Under the pieces are notes generated by a model, which searched no databases, was not told the origin of the DNA, and saw nothing but the letters and a program-made list of their open reading frames with translations. A stretch of 64,000 nucleotides of DNA. Source: Acomys russatus. Its lineage: Eukaryota; Chordata; Mammalia; Rodentia; Muridae. The stretch spans positions 36,318,637 to 36,382,636 of the forward strand of contig NC_067145.1 of assembly GCF_903995435.1 (NCBI RefSeq), read 5' to 3'. The stretch's first letter is position 1. Each line of letters opens with the position of its first letter. The position numbers were made by a program, and so were the translations under genes. Shown piece after piece: positions 11,220-21,825 of this stretch.

Positions 11220-11720
11220 TGTTCCTTAATTAAGTCGGTGATTTGTGATTCATTACGGATGTTAGATTTCTAGTCAGGTAGGGCTTAGCTCACAGTTACT
11301 GATGGGAGAAAAGTGAGACGCAGAATTGAGTTTCACAAATCAATGCAAAATAATAAAATATTAAAGAGGAGAAGCAGCCCATCGATAGCAGCGCAGTAAC
11401 AAAGGGGAGACCTGTTTTCTATAGATCAGCTGCTCTTAAATAATGCAGCACTCCTCCCAGCAGGGCAGCGCCTCGCAGGGATGCTTATTGCAAGGCATGG
11501 TTGGCTAGAACCAGATCGATCCATCTAGAGCTGTAATCACCCTGGCCAGTGGAGCTCTGCAGGTCTTTGGCCTCCTGGCCAGTGAGAGGCGGAAGTCAGT
11601 GAGCAACCTGATGACCAGGGCTTCCCAAAGTCCCCGGAAGCGGAAGTATCCTGGGTGGCTGTTCTGAACATTTTCGTGCCGTCTTCTACATCACATCCAC
11701 GTATTTCACAGTTTGGATGA
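11220..11720. promoter_or_regulatory. Candidate regulatory block with clustered ETS cores
   Basis: This stretch is repeat-free and keeps more CpG than its surroundings. It holds three GGAAG-type ETS cores: GCGGAAGT at 11589-11596 and the adjoining pair CCGGAAG and CGGAAGT at 11634-11647. It also carries GGCAGCGCCTCGCAGGG near 11465. These traits suit an enhancer or cryptic promoter, but that is inference only. I see no TATA box or transcript structure. Confidence 0.25.
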
Positions 11721-12151
11721 GCTCGGGGAACATGCTGAGCAACGAAATAACTTGCAAGATGCTTTTCCCCCGAGTTCAGTTACCAACCATGGTGACACTC
11801 ACTTAAAAATTCATCTGCTCTAGTCTTTAGTGTTCATAGGTATCTATGTAAGTGGGGGCGTCTTGAATCTGGTAGTAGAATGGGGATTCCAAGAAAGCAG
11901 TGAGATGTTAAGCAAACAGGTGCAACAGGACACACGTTACAGGAAAGCAAGGAAGAATCTATGGGAGAGAAAGGGTACAAAGGGCGGGGAGTGGGCATGG
12001 AGGGGGCTGCCAAGGAAGAGGAGGGAGAAAATGTCATATAAGACCTGAGAACTTTATGGAGCTAAATAGACAATTCATCCTGCAAAGGCAGTCTAGGTGT
12101 ACCAACTCCATTCTTTCTCAAGCTCACTCATCCACTGGAACTAAAGCTGCA
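11721..12151. other. Unassigned sequence
   Basis: About 430 bases with a purine-rich patch at 11940-12040. No gene or repeat recognised. Confidence 0.5.
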
Positions 12152-12355
12152 TCAGGGTTAGCAAAATGGCTCACCAGTAAAGGAACTTGCTGCACAAGCC
12201 TGGGGACCTGAGTTCTACTCTTAGAATCCACATGGGGTGGAAGAAAAGAAGTGACTTCACAGAGTTTCCCCCTCTCAATCCATGTTCTTTCCACACGCTA
12301 CACAAACTCACACCCACACATCATGCCCCCCACATTCACAGTAATTTAAAAAATT
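12152..12355 (+). mobile_element. B3-type SINE
   Basis: AAAATGGCTCACCAGTAAAGG, GGGGACCTGAGTTCTACTCT, CACATGGGGTGGAAGAAAAG and a CACA-rich tail are in the order of a B3 element, sense strand. It is moderately diverged. Confidence 0.75.
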
Positions 12356-12489
12356 AGCATAATTGATTGGTTTTAACTGCTTTGAAAACTAGACAAGTTG
12401 TTGTTTTTTGTTTGTTTTTGGTTTCTTTGGAGTTCCTGACTCTACTTGAATCGAGTACCCATGCACAGTGTCAGCACTCTGGCATGGAA

Positions 12490-13135
12490 CATGGCTATTG
12501 GCAGTGCAGCAGCTCCTGACCTGGTGGGGGACATGTTAGAGAGCAGGGGATGGCTACACTCATGCATTCAACACTTCTGTCCAAAGAACTGCTGGGAAAG
12601 AGTGCAGTTCTGAGGACCCTCCCTGTGGACTCAGTCCCTCACTTGCTGAACAGGCCTTAAGGCTAAAAGCTGTTAAACTGGAAAAAGAAGCCCACGATTT
12701 AATACTGAGATAACAGAGAGCTTCTGCAGATTGTGAAAACATAAGGAGATGAACCCAGAGATGTGTGGAAGATGCCAGAGCTTCTGTAAGGACTTGGTAG
12801 AGGTGGCAGACATTTCGAAAAAGACTGCCGAGTGTTTTTCAGAAGGAGCCAAAGCTGAGGACCACAAGCTTACTCTGGAAAAAAAAAATCTTCTGAGGGC
12901 TGTCTCTTTTAGAAGCCAAGCCAAAAAGCATATTTGCCAAGCATAGACAGGAGAAAATGACATTCATTGGTGACAAATACCACCCACATGAGCATGAGCT
13001 CATCACATGCCAGCAGGTGTTGGGGTGCAGCCAGGCACCAAGGCATTAGTTCAGCAGGATGGCTACAAATTTCATGGCTGCACCATTAGACTTCCTCAAG
13101 AGGAAGTGGCAATGGAGTCTCAGAGGAGGCTATGA
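12490..13135 (+). pseudogene. Grpel2-ps: Processed pseudogene of GRPEL2 (mitochondrial GrpE-like 2)
   Basis: Conceptual translation across frames matches GRPEL2, the mitochondrial matrix nucleotide-exchange factor for mtHsp70, over most of its length. From 12564 the frame reads a QRTAG..C.SEDPP-like stretch, then RLKAVKLEKE and ADCENIRR. A second frame gives SFCKDLVEVADI and KLTLEK, and a third gives PAGVGVQPGT, then QDGYKFHGCTIRL, ending ESQRRL with TGA at 13133-13135. The N-terminal targeting region (from ATG at 12490) is badly decayed. In-frame stops sit at 12711-12713 (TAA) and 12750-12752 (TGA). A deletion of roughly 16 bases lies just after 12770, and there are shifts near the A10 run at about 12880. 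Exons are fused with no introns, so this is a retrocopy. It cannot make a working protein. The identification rests on recalled family sequence. Confidence 0.9.
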
Positions 13136-13886
13136 GCAGCCATCGGGAACTAAATACTCTCCCAGAGTGCAGGCACCTATGTCTCCTTTAAGTTGGTTTG
13201 TATTATACAAGAGGTCTTTCATGTGCTCTGCTTTGGATTTAGCCATATTGGCTTTATCTCTACAGTGTCTTAGTGGTTTTAAGTGACCTATTTGGTCTCA
13301 CCAAGAGTCCTGTCACTAGGAATCTGAACAATGTGATGAGTGTACTAAGGCCTTTATCAAAATGTTTACAAAAATCACTTAAATTGGTGTTGTGATGACT
13401 GAATCTGAAATCTTCTTAACTGTGTTTTCATATAATTACTGGAATTAGTACAACATCTTGTATCTTGTATTTTATGGGGAAAGGGAATTGGTTTGGCATT
13501 TAGGTAGATGACAATGTATTTCAAGGCTCATTTTTAATTTCATTTTTCACTTAGTCATTTTCGTGTTTGTATTCCCTGCTAGGGATCACACTCACATTGT
13601 TTCATAACCACCCCTTTCTGGTCCTATTTGGAAGGGCTAAAGGATCAGGCCAGTCTTCCTTTTCTGATGTTGGTAAGGGATATACTTTTATTAAACTTGT
13701 CTCAAGTCAGTCTATGGCCAGGCAAGCCCTGGATGCCTCAACAAAGCAACTCACTCCCAGGGAGAGTGAAAGCCTCCATGTATCTCAAATTGGAGAGATA
13801 GATGTGGGGGGGGGGGGCGAGGCATGATGGTTGACCATTCAAAAATAAAAACAAAGTATTAAGGTGAAAATAAAATAAAATTAAAC
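13136..13886 (+). pseudogene. Probable 3' UTR of the GRPEL2 retrocopy
   Basis: The sequence runs on from the pseudogene stop with no repeat boundary, and GRPEL2 transcripts have a long 3' UTR, so this is likely retrocopied UTR. The end is unclear. A-rich text with AAATAAAA words (13842-13886) might be a decayed poly-A tail. A G12 run lies at 13806-13817. I could not find a matching target-site duplication. Confidence 0.4.
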
Positions 13887-14705
13887 ACATCCCAAATCTC
13901 ACCAGCTGTGGCCTGATCTCCTACAGGGAGGAAGAGGGGACATTTGTTCTTTGGGGCTTAAGCCACACCCCACCAGGGTCTTCAGCCACACCTTGTCAGT
14001 GTGAGGGACCTTCAACCTGTAGGTTCAACCTGTAGTTTAGGTTCTTGGCCCTTGGGGCATCTTCATTAAAAATGAGAGTGGTGACATCTTTCCCTAACTC
14101 TGGGGATATGAGAAATAAATAAGAGGGCACATAAACTATAGAACGGTATGGCACTTACCACTACATTAGTGCTCTCTGAGCAAGTGTCAAGGTGGTCTTT
14201 CAGGGGAGTAGCCATCTTTGAGTGGCTAAAATGAAAGATAAATATAATGTGTGAGACCAACCCCCAGAAAGCAGATTTTTAAAGAAATCCTTCCACTCAT
14301 TGGTTAAGGTCATTTAGGGAGTCTACAGTCAAGAGTGTAAACACAATGAAGGACCTGCTAAGTCAATGGGCTGGTTATGAAGCTCACACTTGTTTCTCAA
14401 CCTCACATCTGTTGATTGTATGTGGAAATGTGAATTTAGCTGTAGTGCAATATGTCACATCTCAGAAACTGGAAAGCATAAATCAGCATAGACAAGTTGT
14501 GACTTATCCACCAGCAACATGGTGGCCCCAAATATGGCTGTGAGTCTCACAGCACCAAAGAAAACAAAGGAAACGGTTGCTTCGTACATGATTTGTAGTC
14601 TACGGTGTTGTTTATACCTAATGTCTAAGAAGGATGTGTACGTGATTTTGATGCTGAAGACAAGCTTTGGTTGCTTCAGATTGTCAAAAAGAAAATGCAA
14701 TAGGA
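13887..14705. other. Unassigned sequence
   Basis: About 800 bases. It contains a 12-bp direct duplication (TTCAACCTGTAG, twice, near 14010-14036). Otherwise I recognise nothing. Confidence 0.5.
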
Positions 14706-14875
14706 GAGGCTGGGGAAACTTGGCTTGGTAGAATGCTTGCCCGGGATGTTCAGAGTCCTGAGGTTCATTTGTAATGCTACATAAACCAGGCCTGGTGGTG
14801 GGTGTGCATAATTTCACCACTCAGGAGGTGAAGCTAAGAGGATCAGAAGTTCAAAGACATCCTGGAATGTAGGAA
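14706..14875 (+). mobile_element. ID_B1/B4-type composite SINE
   Basis: An ID-like head (AGGCTGGGGAAACTTGGCTT, then GAATGCTTGCCC) joins a B1-like body (ACCAGGCCTGGTGGTGGGTG and CACTCAGGAGGTGAAGCTAA). Diverged, sense strand. Confidence 0.65.
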
Positions 14876-14879
14876 TATC

Positions 14880-14970
14880 TTAAGAGTGAGAAAGGGAAGG
14901 AAAGAGAAGAAAAGAAGGATAAGTAGGGAGAAAGGAAAAAGAGAGGAAGAAAAGTAGGAAAAGTAGGGAG
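14880..14970. repeat. Purine-rich (GGAAA)-like tract
   Basis: About 90 bases made almost only of A and G on the plus strand, likely grown from the SINE tail beside it. Confidence 0.85.
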
Positions 14971-15397
14971 TGGGGGGGTTGAACCAGAGGCTGTGGAAAA
15001 CCTTCTGCTGCTCCCTGGTCTCTACCAAGCTCAGTAGTGTGTTGAGAGTTGGAATATATGAATGTCATGTTTAAATTTTGACTGGGTGAGTCAACAATAA
15101 AGGAGAGAATGTTCTCACAACCAACCACAGGACGTAATTATTTTAAAAGAGATCTAATACAGACTCTAGCAACAGTGGGGCACGAAATTATGTCTACACT
15201 GGGAGTAGTGAGCCAGCAGAAGGCAGTGTTCCTGTGTAGCCCATCATTTCCCCAACCTGTTCTCCTAGCTCACTTGAGGGCTTGCTCCTTCTAGGTTATT
15301 CATTGATGTATATTTTTCCCAATGAATATCCATTTTTAATTCCTGTTAGTGTCAGAAAGTCTCAAAATACTTTACCTATGCTTTGTAATATGATTTT

Positions 15398-15398
<1 letters not shown>
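14971..15398. other. Unassigned sequence
   Basis: About 430 bases between repeats. No gene or repeat recognised. Confidence 0.5.

Positions 15399-15434
<36 letters not shown>
15399..15434. repeat. (GT)n microsatellite
   Basis: A pure GT run at the 3' (left) end of an antisense B4 element, where CA-rich SINE tails often seed microsatellites. Confidence 0.97.
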
Positions 15435-15437
<3 letters not shown>

Positions 15438-15611
15438 CACATATATGTAGGAGAAGCTAGAGTGTCATTCCTAGAGGTCATCCACCTCTTTTGTGAGATA
15501 GGCTTCCTCGTTGGCCTGGAACTCCTTAACTAAACTTGACTGACAGACCAATGGGCCCCTGGATCACTCTCCATCACTATAGTGCTAATTTAGAAGCATG
15601 ACCCACTGACT

Positions 15612-15669
<58 letters not shown>

Positions 15670-15745
15670 GAGTTCTAGAGCTTGAACTCAGGTACTTACA
15701 CTCAAAAAGCAAGCACTTCACAGATGGAACCATATCCTAACCCTC
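15435..15745 (-). mobile_element. B4A SINE, antisense, with internal (TC)n
   Basis: Antisense B4 landmarks in order are GTGTCATTCCTAGAGGTCAT, TCGTTGGCCTGGAACTCC, CCCTGGATCACTCTCC and GAACTCAGGTACTTACACTC. A 52-bp (TC)n run (15616-15667) has expanded inside the element. Confidence 0.75.
15616..15667. repeat. (TC)n microsatellite inside a B4
   Basis: An uninterrupted TC run of 52 bases splitting the antisense B4 copy. Confidence 0.97.
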
Positions 15746-16374
15746 AATACAACTTTTTATTGAATAAAATGTATTCTTCTATGAAACCATAGTCTACATT
15801 TTAAACTCTTTATGCATACATTTTTGTGCTTGGTCTTGAAGCATTAGTAGTTATTATTTCCCATTGAGCAATATTATATATCTTTTCCAAGGAACACATT
15901 TTATCAAAGTGCAGTGAAGGAAAAAATAATCAGGTCTGTGAGAGTAAAATTCCACTCTCAGCTAATTTATTTTAGTCAAAAAATTTTGGTCTACTCTTTT
16001 CTTAAGTTGTCATTAACACAAGTGCTGCTGGCTCAGACAAGAGTGTGAGCATCACTGGGATTTCAGAAAAAGAGAAACACTTGTCAACACGTTTCCTTCT
16101 CTTCATTCTCACTCCTTTAAGAATCGCAAATGCACCCATCGGACACAAGTAGACACACCTATCTTCTCTGCCACTCTCAGGTAACACTCAATTTCCAGCT
16201 TCTTCCTTTACTTAGCTGGTTGTTAAACTGCAACCCCTTCACACTCCTGATGAAAGAGCCAGATGACGACATTGTACATGCATCATTTCTACCTTGTTTG
16301 CATCACTAAGAATAACTGGCAAGAGAGAGATGATCTTGCAGAAGTTTGGTAAACAAATCACTAATTCACTTATA
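15746..16374. other. Unassigned sequence
   Basis: About 630 bases with no recognised gene or repeat. Confidence 0.5.
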
Positions 16375-16935
16375 TCTGCATACTAGCCCAAGGGGCATGT
16401 CCCACGAAAGCCTTCACTTACCAGGAAACTGGGACAGAGGGGAAGGCATCCTATTGGGACTCTAAATGAGAGACGCATGGGAGAATAGCAAAATAAAAGG
16501 ATACAGAGGGTCCTAGAAATCTACAAGTAGAACAATATGATAGGCAGATTTGGGCCCAGGGGTCCCGCTCAAACTAAGGCACCAGCCAAGGACAATACAG
16601 GAGGTAAACTTTAAACCCCTTCCCAGATCTAGCCAATGGTCAGAATATTCTCCACAGTTGAGTGGAGAGTGTGATATGACTTTCTCACGTACTATGGTGC
16701 CTCACATTTGACCATGTCCCCTGGAGGGGGAGACCTGGTGGTACTCAGAGGAAGGACAGCAGGTAGCCAAGAAGAGACTTGATACCCTATGAGCATATAC
16801 AGGGGGAGGAAATCCCCCTCAGGAACAGTCATAGGGGAGGGGAATAATGGGAAAATGGGGGGGGGGAGGAATGGGAGGATACAAGGGATGGGATAACCAT
16901 TGAGATGTAACAAGAATAAACTAATTAAAAAAAAT
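16375..16935 (+). mobile_element. L1 3' UTR, 5'-truncated, sense
   Basis: A longer copy of the young L1 3' UTR seen at 8165. GCTTAC-like text leads to ACTGGGACAGAGGGGAAGGC, then CAGATTTGGGCCCAGGGGTC, CCACAGTTGAGTGGAGAGTG and AGAAGAGACTTGATACCCTA. It ends in AAGAATAAACTAATTAAAAA. A G10 run lies at about 16859-16868. No clear target-site duplication was seen. Confidence 0.9.
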
Positions 16936-17507
16936 AAAGTGATACAATCTATATTTTAGTAGCTTTAAAGGCTCTGGATAAGACAGTCTACTAATAATAA
17001 TTTATAAAGTAGAAGAACATACAAGATGGCTATATATGAAAATTATGTAAGAAGATAATAACCACTAAAGCTTCAAGACTAATTGTCTAAATATCTTTAT
17101 TTAAATACAGAAGTTAGAGGTGTCCTGCAGATGTCACTCAATGGTACAGCAGCAACCCAGCCTGTGTGGAGTTCTGATTTTAAGCACTCTCATTGTGCAA
17201 AGAGAATGCTTTGCAAAGATTTTGGTCAACACTGTTTTGTAGGCATATCTTTACAGCAATGTTTTTCAAGCTGTTACTTTGATCATGAAGTCTGGAGTTG
17301 TTTACATTATACAGATGAAGAAAAGATTCTTATGTGTTCTAGAAAATAATAAATATTATAATTCCTGATTAGAACATTTCTAATTCTAATGACTAATGTC
17401 TAATGTCTAAGTCAAGACACTGCTGAAGTACTTACTCTGGTAAGAACACATCTGGGTTGGAACAGAGATGCCTTGTCTAGTCCTCACCCTGCAGAAGAGA
17501 ATCTTGG
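16936..17507. other. Unassigned sequence with short CTAATG tandem
   Basis: About 570 bases. A small imperfect tandem of CTAATGA/CTAATGT lies at 17386-17411. The rest looks single-copy but unidentified. An 88-codon open frame at 17083 has no family resemblance I can name. Confidence 0.5.
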
Positions 17508-17755
17508 GTCAGCGACATGGCTTAGCAGGCAAAAGCTCTTGCCAGCAGCCCTGAGGACCTGAGTTTGATCCCCTGGACCTACAAGGTAGAATGAGAGAAA
17601 TGACTTCTATAGGTTGTCTTCTGACTTCCAGACCTATGCTATGGCACATTCACAGTTATGTACTCACGCACTCACTCGCACACGCACAGGTGCGCGTGCA
17701 CGCGCACGCACACACGCACACACACTAAAACAAATTAAATTTTAAAAAAGAAGTG
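17508..17755 (+). mobile_element. B3-type SINE with CG-rich tail
   Basis: ACATGGCTTAGCAGGCAAAAG, GAGGACCTGAGTTTGATCCC and TCTTCTGACTTCCAG mark a B3 element. Its tail (17665-17725) has become an alternating CA/CG tract that includes an 18-bp perfect palindrome. Confidence 0.8.
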
Positions 17756-18065
17756 TATGAGCAACAAGTAAGTGCCACACAGTCCTTCCTTTGTGGTTGT
17801 ATGGCATAGTAATCAAGGAAGAACACCTGAGATTGACCTCTGCCCCCATATGTGTACCTGTACATACATGGATATAAAACAATATTCTAAATAAGATTAG
17901 CCCATTTACTACACTCTAGAGCTCCAGTAATAAATACCAGCTAAATATTTGTTCCTGCATCTGAGTAGGTGTCCTGAGCTTCAGAGACCCAGTAGGCCCA
18001 GACTATATTTTGCCAGGAGATTCAACTTTTTTCTTATTTTTAAAGACATTATTATTTTTAAACTC
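17756..18065. other. Unassigned sequence
   Basis: About 310 bases with no recognised gene or repeat. Confidence 0.5.
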
Positions 18066-18245
18066 ATAAATGTGTGTGTGCATGCACACGTGTGTGTGCA
18101 CATGCACACAGAGCCCAGAAGAGTATATCAGATAACCTAAAGCTGGAATTAACATGGTTGTGAACTGCTTGAATAGGATTCTGGGAACCAAATGTCTGCA
18201 AGATCAGCAAGCATTCTTAACTATGGAGCTATCCTTCCAGGCCCT
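18066..18245 (-). mobile_element. B3/B2-type SINE, antisense
   Basis: It begins with a (TG)-rich tail complement and continues with CAGAGCCCAGAAGAGTATAT, GGATTCTGGGAACCAAATG and GGAGCTATCCTTCCAGGCCC, the reversed SINE order. Confidence 0.75.
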
Positions 18246-18385
18246 TCGCACTCTCTTTCTATCTGGATTATTCATTTGCCTATTAAGTGAATTCATCTAG
18301 AAAAACTATTATTATCACTACTGAAGAATAATGAGGGGACTGATGCAGAAGGCAGATTAAGATTTGCAAAGAACAGTCACAAGTA

Positions 18386-18645
18386 AGTCTGGGAGGATGG
18401 CTCAGTAGGTGAGGTGCTTGCCATACAAACACAAGGACCTGAATCCAATGCCCACAAACTCACATAGAAGCACCAGCTATAGTGGTTCACACACCATTAC
18501 CCCAATGCTGGAGAGGCAGCACAGATGGATTTCCACAGCTCTCTGGCCATCAGTGCTAGCCAACCTACTACTAAGCCCTGGCCAGTAGGAGACACTGTAT
18601 CAAAAGCAAGAATGGAAAGACTTGAGGAATGACACTCTAGGTTCT

Positions 18646-18648
<3 letters not shown>
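18386..18648 (+). mobile_element. B4A-type SINE
   Basis: GGAGGATGGCTCAGTAGGTG, GACCTGAATCCAATGCCCAC, CCAGCTATAGTGGTTCACAC and CTTGAGGAATGACACTCTAG follow the B4A order in sense orientation. The tail leads into the (CA)n run. Confidence 0.75.

Positions 18649-18700
<52 letters not shown>
18649..18700. repeat. (CA)n microsatellite on a B4 tail
   Basis: A pure AC run of 52 bases, continuous with the B4 3' tail. Confidence 0.98.
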
Positions 18701-18702
<2 letters not shown>

Positions 18703-18759
18703 CTGTACCTAATGTACACAAGAGTATGCCTCCATGCATACATGCACACACTGAAAACA

Positions 18760-19505
18760 AAAACCAGAAACAAACCAAAAGCCATTAGCTTTCCTAAACA
18801 CATAAATTAAGTCAGTAGCAAGTTTTCAGAATCATAACATGTTACTCTTGAATACCCTGACGTTACTTGCACGCCAGCCTGGGAGAGTCACCAAGCAAGT
18901 TCACTGTACTGACAGCTGTAATTCTCACCACCAGCTATGGGGAGAGTTGCTCAGAGAATTGGGAAGCATGGAAACAGACAAGCAGAACTCTGCTATACTA
19001 GGCATCTGACTAACTTCAGGGAATTCAAAATTGTGGTGTTCCTGAACTCTTATGTGGGAAAACAAACTGAAGAGTGCTAGCTCTCTTTCCTGGTATGCTC
19101 ACAGATTATGGCAAGACAAGATATCCCAGGATAACGTCTCTGTGTGCTTCTGCAAAGCTGGTATAAGTTTTGTTGCTGATACACCTGACGACCACTTGGC
19201 ATAAGGCCAACCACATACTGGGAAGATTTTCAACAACACATGTATCAGGGAGCTGGGGACATCTGAATTGGAAACACATGTCTAAGACAGTTTATTCCAT
19301 TCTCCAGCTGGGAAGAGGCAAAAACATGTTAACATATTTAGACAATTATGAACCTGACTTAGACATACAGCTCTTTTTGAAAACCACTTCTGGCTCCATA
19401 CCACTGTGCCTAGAATACTGCTACGTTACAAAATGTGGGTGTAGTAACAGTTACATGTTTACTACAAATAGCATTCAAGGAATCAAGACAACCAAGGACC
19501 TAAGG
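18760..19505. other. Unassigned sequence
   Basis: About 750 bases with no recognised repeat. A 133-codon open frame (19170-19571) runs into the GT repeat and has no splice or family support. I treat it as chance. Confidence 0.5.
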
Positions 19506-19506
19506 C

Positions 19507-19544
19507 GTGTGTGTGTGTGTGTGTGTATTTGTGTGTGTGTGTGT
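19507..19544. repeat. (GT)n microsatellite, one interruption
   Basis: Two GT runs separated by an ATTT interruption, continuing into TACATATGTACATATATA. Confidence 0.95.
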
Positions 19545-19561
19545 ACATATGTACATATATA

Positions 19562-19745
19562 TGATTGCTAACCTACCACACACAAGACCCTGAATTCAAG
19601 TCCTAACATCTCATAACCTGTGATGGTACCTGCCTACAATTAAAAAATAAAAGCAGTAAGATCAGAAATTCAAAATTATCTCAAAAGCTTGAAGGTCAGT
19701 CTGAACTATATGAAACCTTGTCAAGCAAACAAACCCCACAAAAAC
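19562..19745 (+). mobile_element. ID_B1-type SINE
   Basis: CAAGACCCTGAATTCAAGTCC (ID-like 3' part), then TGTGATGGTACCTGCCTACA and a B1-like end (CTGAACTATATGAAACCTTG) in sense order. It is strongly diverged. Confidence 0.6.
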
Positions 19746-20345
19746 AGATTTCAAGATTTCAAGATGAGGATCTTCCAAAGGCTCTGAGAATGGTCCTTTT
19801 CTCGTGTTTATGAGGCCATCTGCAGTTTCAACACACATGCCGGTTTTCTGAGTGTCATAAGAATGTAGCTCACTCTTCACAGTTGTATCTAGGATGCAGA
19901 GGTGATTTGCACTAGAGAAGTAGGCTAGAAGCTAGGGGAAGACCACAGATTAATAAAGACAGACCCAGTTCCCCACAAGGCAAGGCAGCTAAACATCTGT
20001 TTGCAAACACAGGCAAACTGAAAGAGGTCTGAAGTCTGTGAACATGTCATTGTGTTTCATAAAATGCATGAGAACTGTCCTGTGTCGGTCTTAGTTACAA
20101 ATAGCCAAGAATTAGAAGTATCAGGTGTCTTGTACCTATTAGTAAGCAAGAAATAGGGTTGTATATATTAAGCAGGCTTTTTAGTGTTAAAACATGTGGC
20201 ATGGAAGGATAAGGTGGAGAGAATTGGCTAGGAATTTTGAATATACATTTATTCTGTAGACACAATGTGTGTTGATCCTTTTAGACATGAATAGCTGTGC
20301 ATGCTATAATGACAAAGGAAGCCAACCAGAGGGTCTTGTTATAGC
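19746..20345. other. Unassigned sequence
   Basis: About 600 bases with no recognised gene or repeat. A 9-bp doublet (TTTCAAGAT) sits near 19748-19765. Confidence 0.5.
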
Positions 20346-20395
20346 TTCCCCCCCCTTCCTCCCTCCCTCACTCACTCACTCCTCGCCCCCCCCCC

Positions 20396-20449
<54 letters not shown>
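20346..20449. repeat. C-rich tract (C8, C12) joined to (GT)n
   Basis: A pyrimidine tract with CCTCCCTCC and CACTCACTCACT words ends in C12 (20386-20397). That is followed at once by a 52-bp (GT)n run (20398-20449). The minus strand has G-runs that could form a quadruplex. Confidence 0.95.
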
Positions 20450-20452
<3 letters not shown>

Positions 20453-20680
20453 CCAGAGGTCCAAGCCAGGTGTCTGCTTTTATCACACTTAATCTTATAT
20501 TTTAGGTCAAGTTTCACTGAATGTGGCACTCACTGACTTGGCTGGACTGAAGGGCCAGCAAGCTCAGGGAGCCTCCTGTTTGAGGTGACAGGTCTATACT
20601 GCCAAGGCTTGACTTTTTAAAATGTGTGTGCAGGGAATCCTTGTGCTTTCGCAGCAAGCACTTTACCAATTTTAATATTA
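20450..20680 (-). mobile_element. B4A-type SINE, antisense
   Basis: GACCAGAGGTCCAAGCCAGG, GGCACTCACTGACTTGGCTG, CAGCAAGCTCAGGGAGCCTC and GCAAGCACTTTACCAATTT are antisense B4 landmarks. It is diverged, and the (GT)n beside it is its tail. Confidence 0.7.
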
Positions 20681-20934
20681 TTGAGATTAATCCAAAATAT
20701 ACTTTTAATTATATCATTCAAATTATAGGTAAATTAATATACATAAATATGATAAAACACACACTCATTATAATATAGCTAAGAGAAATATAAAGTATAA
20801 AAGGAAAAGACAATCTATCATTTGCGTAAGAAATGCAAATCACTGTAGAAGTGTAAAATACAACATGCCTGTTTAGCGAAGAGAACTGAACATGTCAGTC
20901 ACACAGTGATTGTTTTTGAAATCTTTCACAGGTT
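20681..20934. other. AT-rich unassigned sequence
   Basis: About 250 AT-rich bases without a recognised gene or repeat. Confidence 0.5.
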
Positions 20935-21285
20935 GTCTTAGCTAGGGTATCTAGTGCTGTGAAGAGACACCACTATCAAGGCAACTGCTATAAGGGAAAG
21001 AATTTAGCTGGGGCTGGCTTACAGCTCACAGGTTTAGTCTATTGTCACCACGGCAGGGAGCATGGTGGCATGCAGGCAGGCGTGGTGCTGGAGGCATAGA
21101 TGAGCATTCTAAAGCTGCATTAGCAGGCAGCAGGGAGACCATATGAATCACTGGCCCTGGCTCAAGCTCCTGAGACCTGAAAACCATCCCTCTGTGACAC
21201 GCTTCCTCCAACAAAGCTGCACCTACTTCACCAAGGCCACATCATAACAGTGCCACCACGAAGGAGGAGTCATTAAAGTAGAAGG
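20935..21285 (+). mobile_element. URR1-like rodent interspersed repeat
   Basis: TGCTGTGAAGAGACACCACT, GGGGCTGGCTTACAGCTCAC, GGGAGCATGGTGGCATGCAG and CTTCCTCCAACAAAGCTGC form a block that is very common in rodent DNA. I believe it is the URR1 (non-autonomous DNA transposon-like) group. The homology class is sure, the name is from memory. Confidence 0.55.
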
Positions 21286-21825
21286 TGGGTTCTTTAGAGA
21301 GAAAAAAATAAATCAATCAGAAGAAACACACACAAAGGGCAGAGGGTGGAAACACAGGATAAAAATTAAATACAGTTATTAGAAACTCCACAATGTCAAG
21401 AACAGAAAGAATAAATGAGAACATGTGTGTACACAGACACATGAGTGCCTGCAGACGTATAACACTTATTAGCCAACTGTGCAGAAAGAAGATAACCATA
21501 TTATAAGCAGTTGACAAGAAACTTAACCAAAGATCTTAAATATGTCAAATAATATATAACAAAACAAAACAAAACCATTATTCCTTAAGAAAAGGCTAAT
21601 TAAAACCACTATGAGCAAATCACTTCCCATATTTGTGGTGGCTTTGAATATACAGAGCAAGCAGAACACATGCTTTATTTATTGCTGAAAGTACAGAATG
21701 GTGCTACTCTGCAGCCTATCGGAGTGCTTTCTCAGAAGTTAGCATGCATCAATACTTACTGTGCCACCCAGAAGTTTCACAAGGAGATGCCCAACAAGGT
21801 AAAAAGAATAAATATCAATGTGTGT
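21286..21825. other. Unassigned sequence
   Basis: About 540 bases. AAGGCTAATTAAAACCACTATGAG-like text near 21590 faintly resembles old L1 ORF2. I do not call it. Confidence 0.4.

Noticed and set aside
12490..13135. Reading the GRPEL2-like sequence as a functional gene or as IFT20
   Set aside because: In-frame stops and frame breaks exclude function. An early weak likeness of CKDLVEVAD to IFT20 was dropped because GRPEL2 matches on both sides of it in order.
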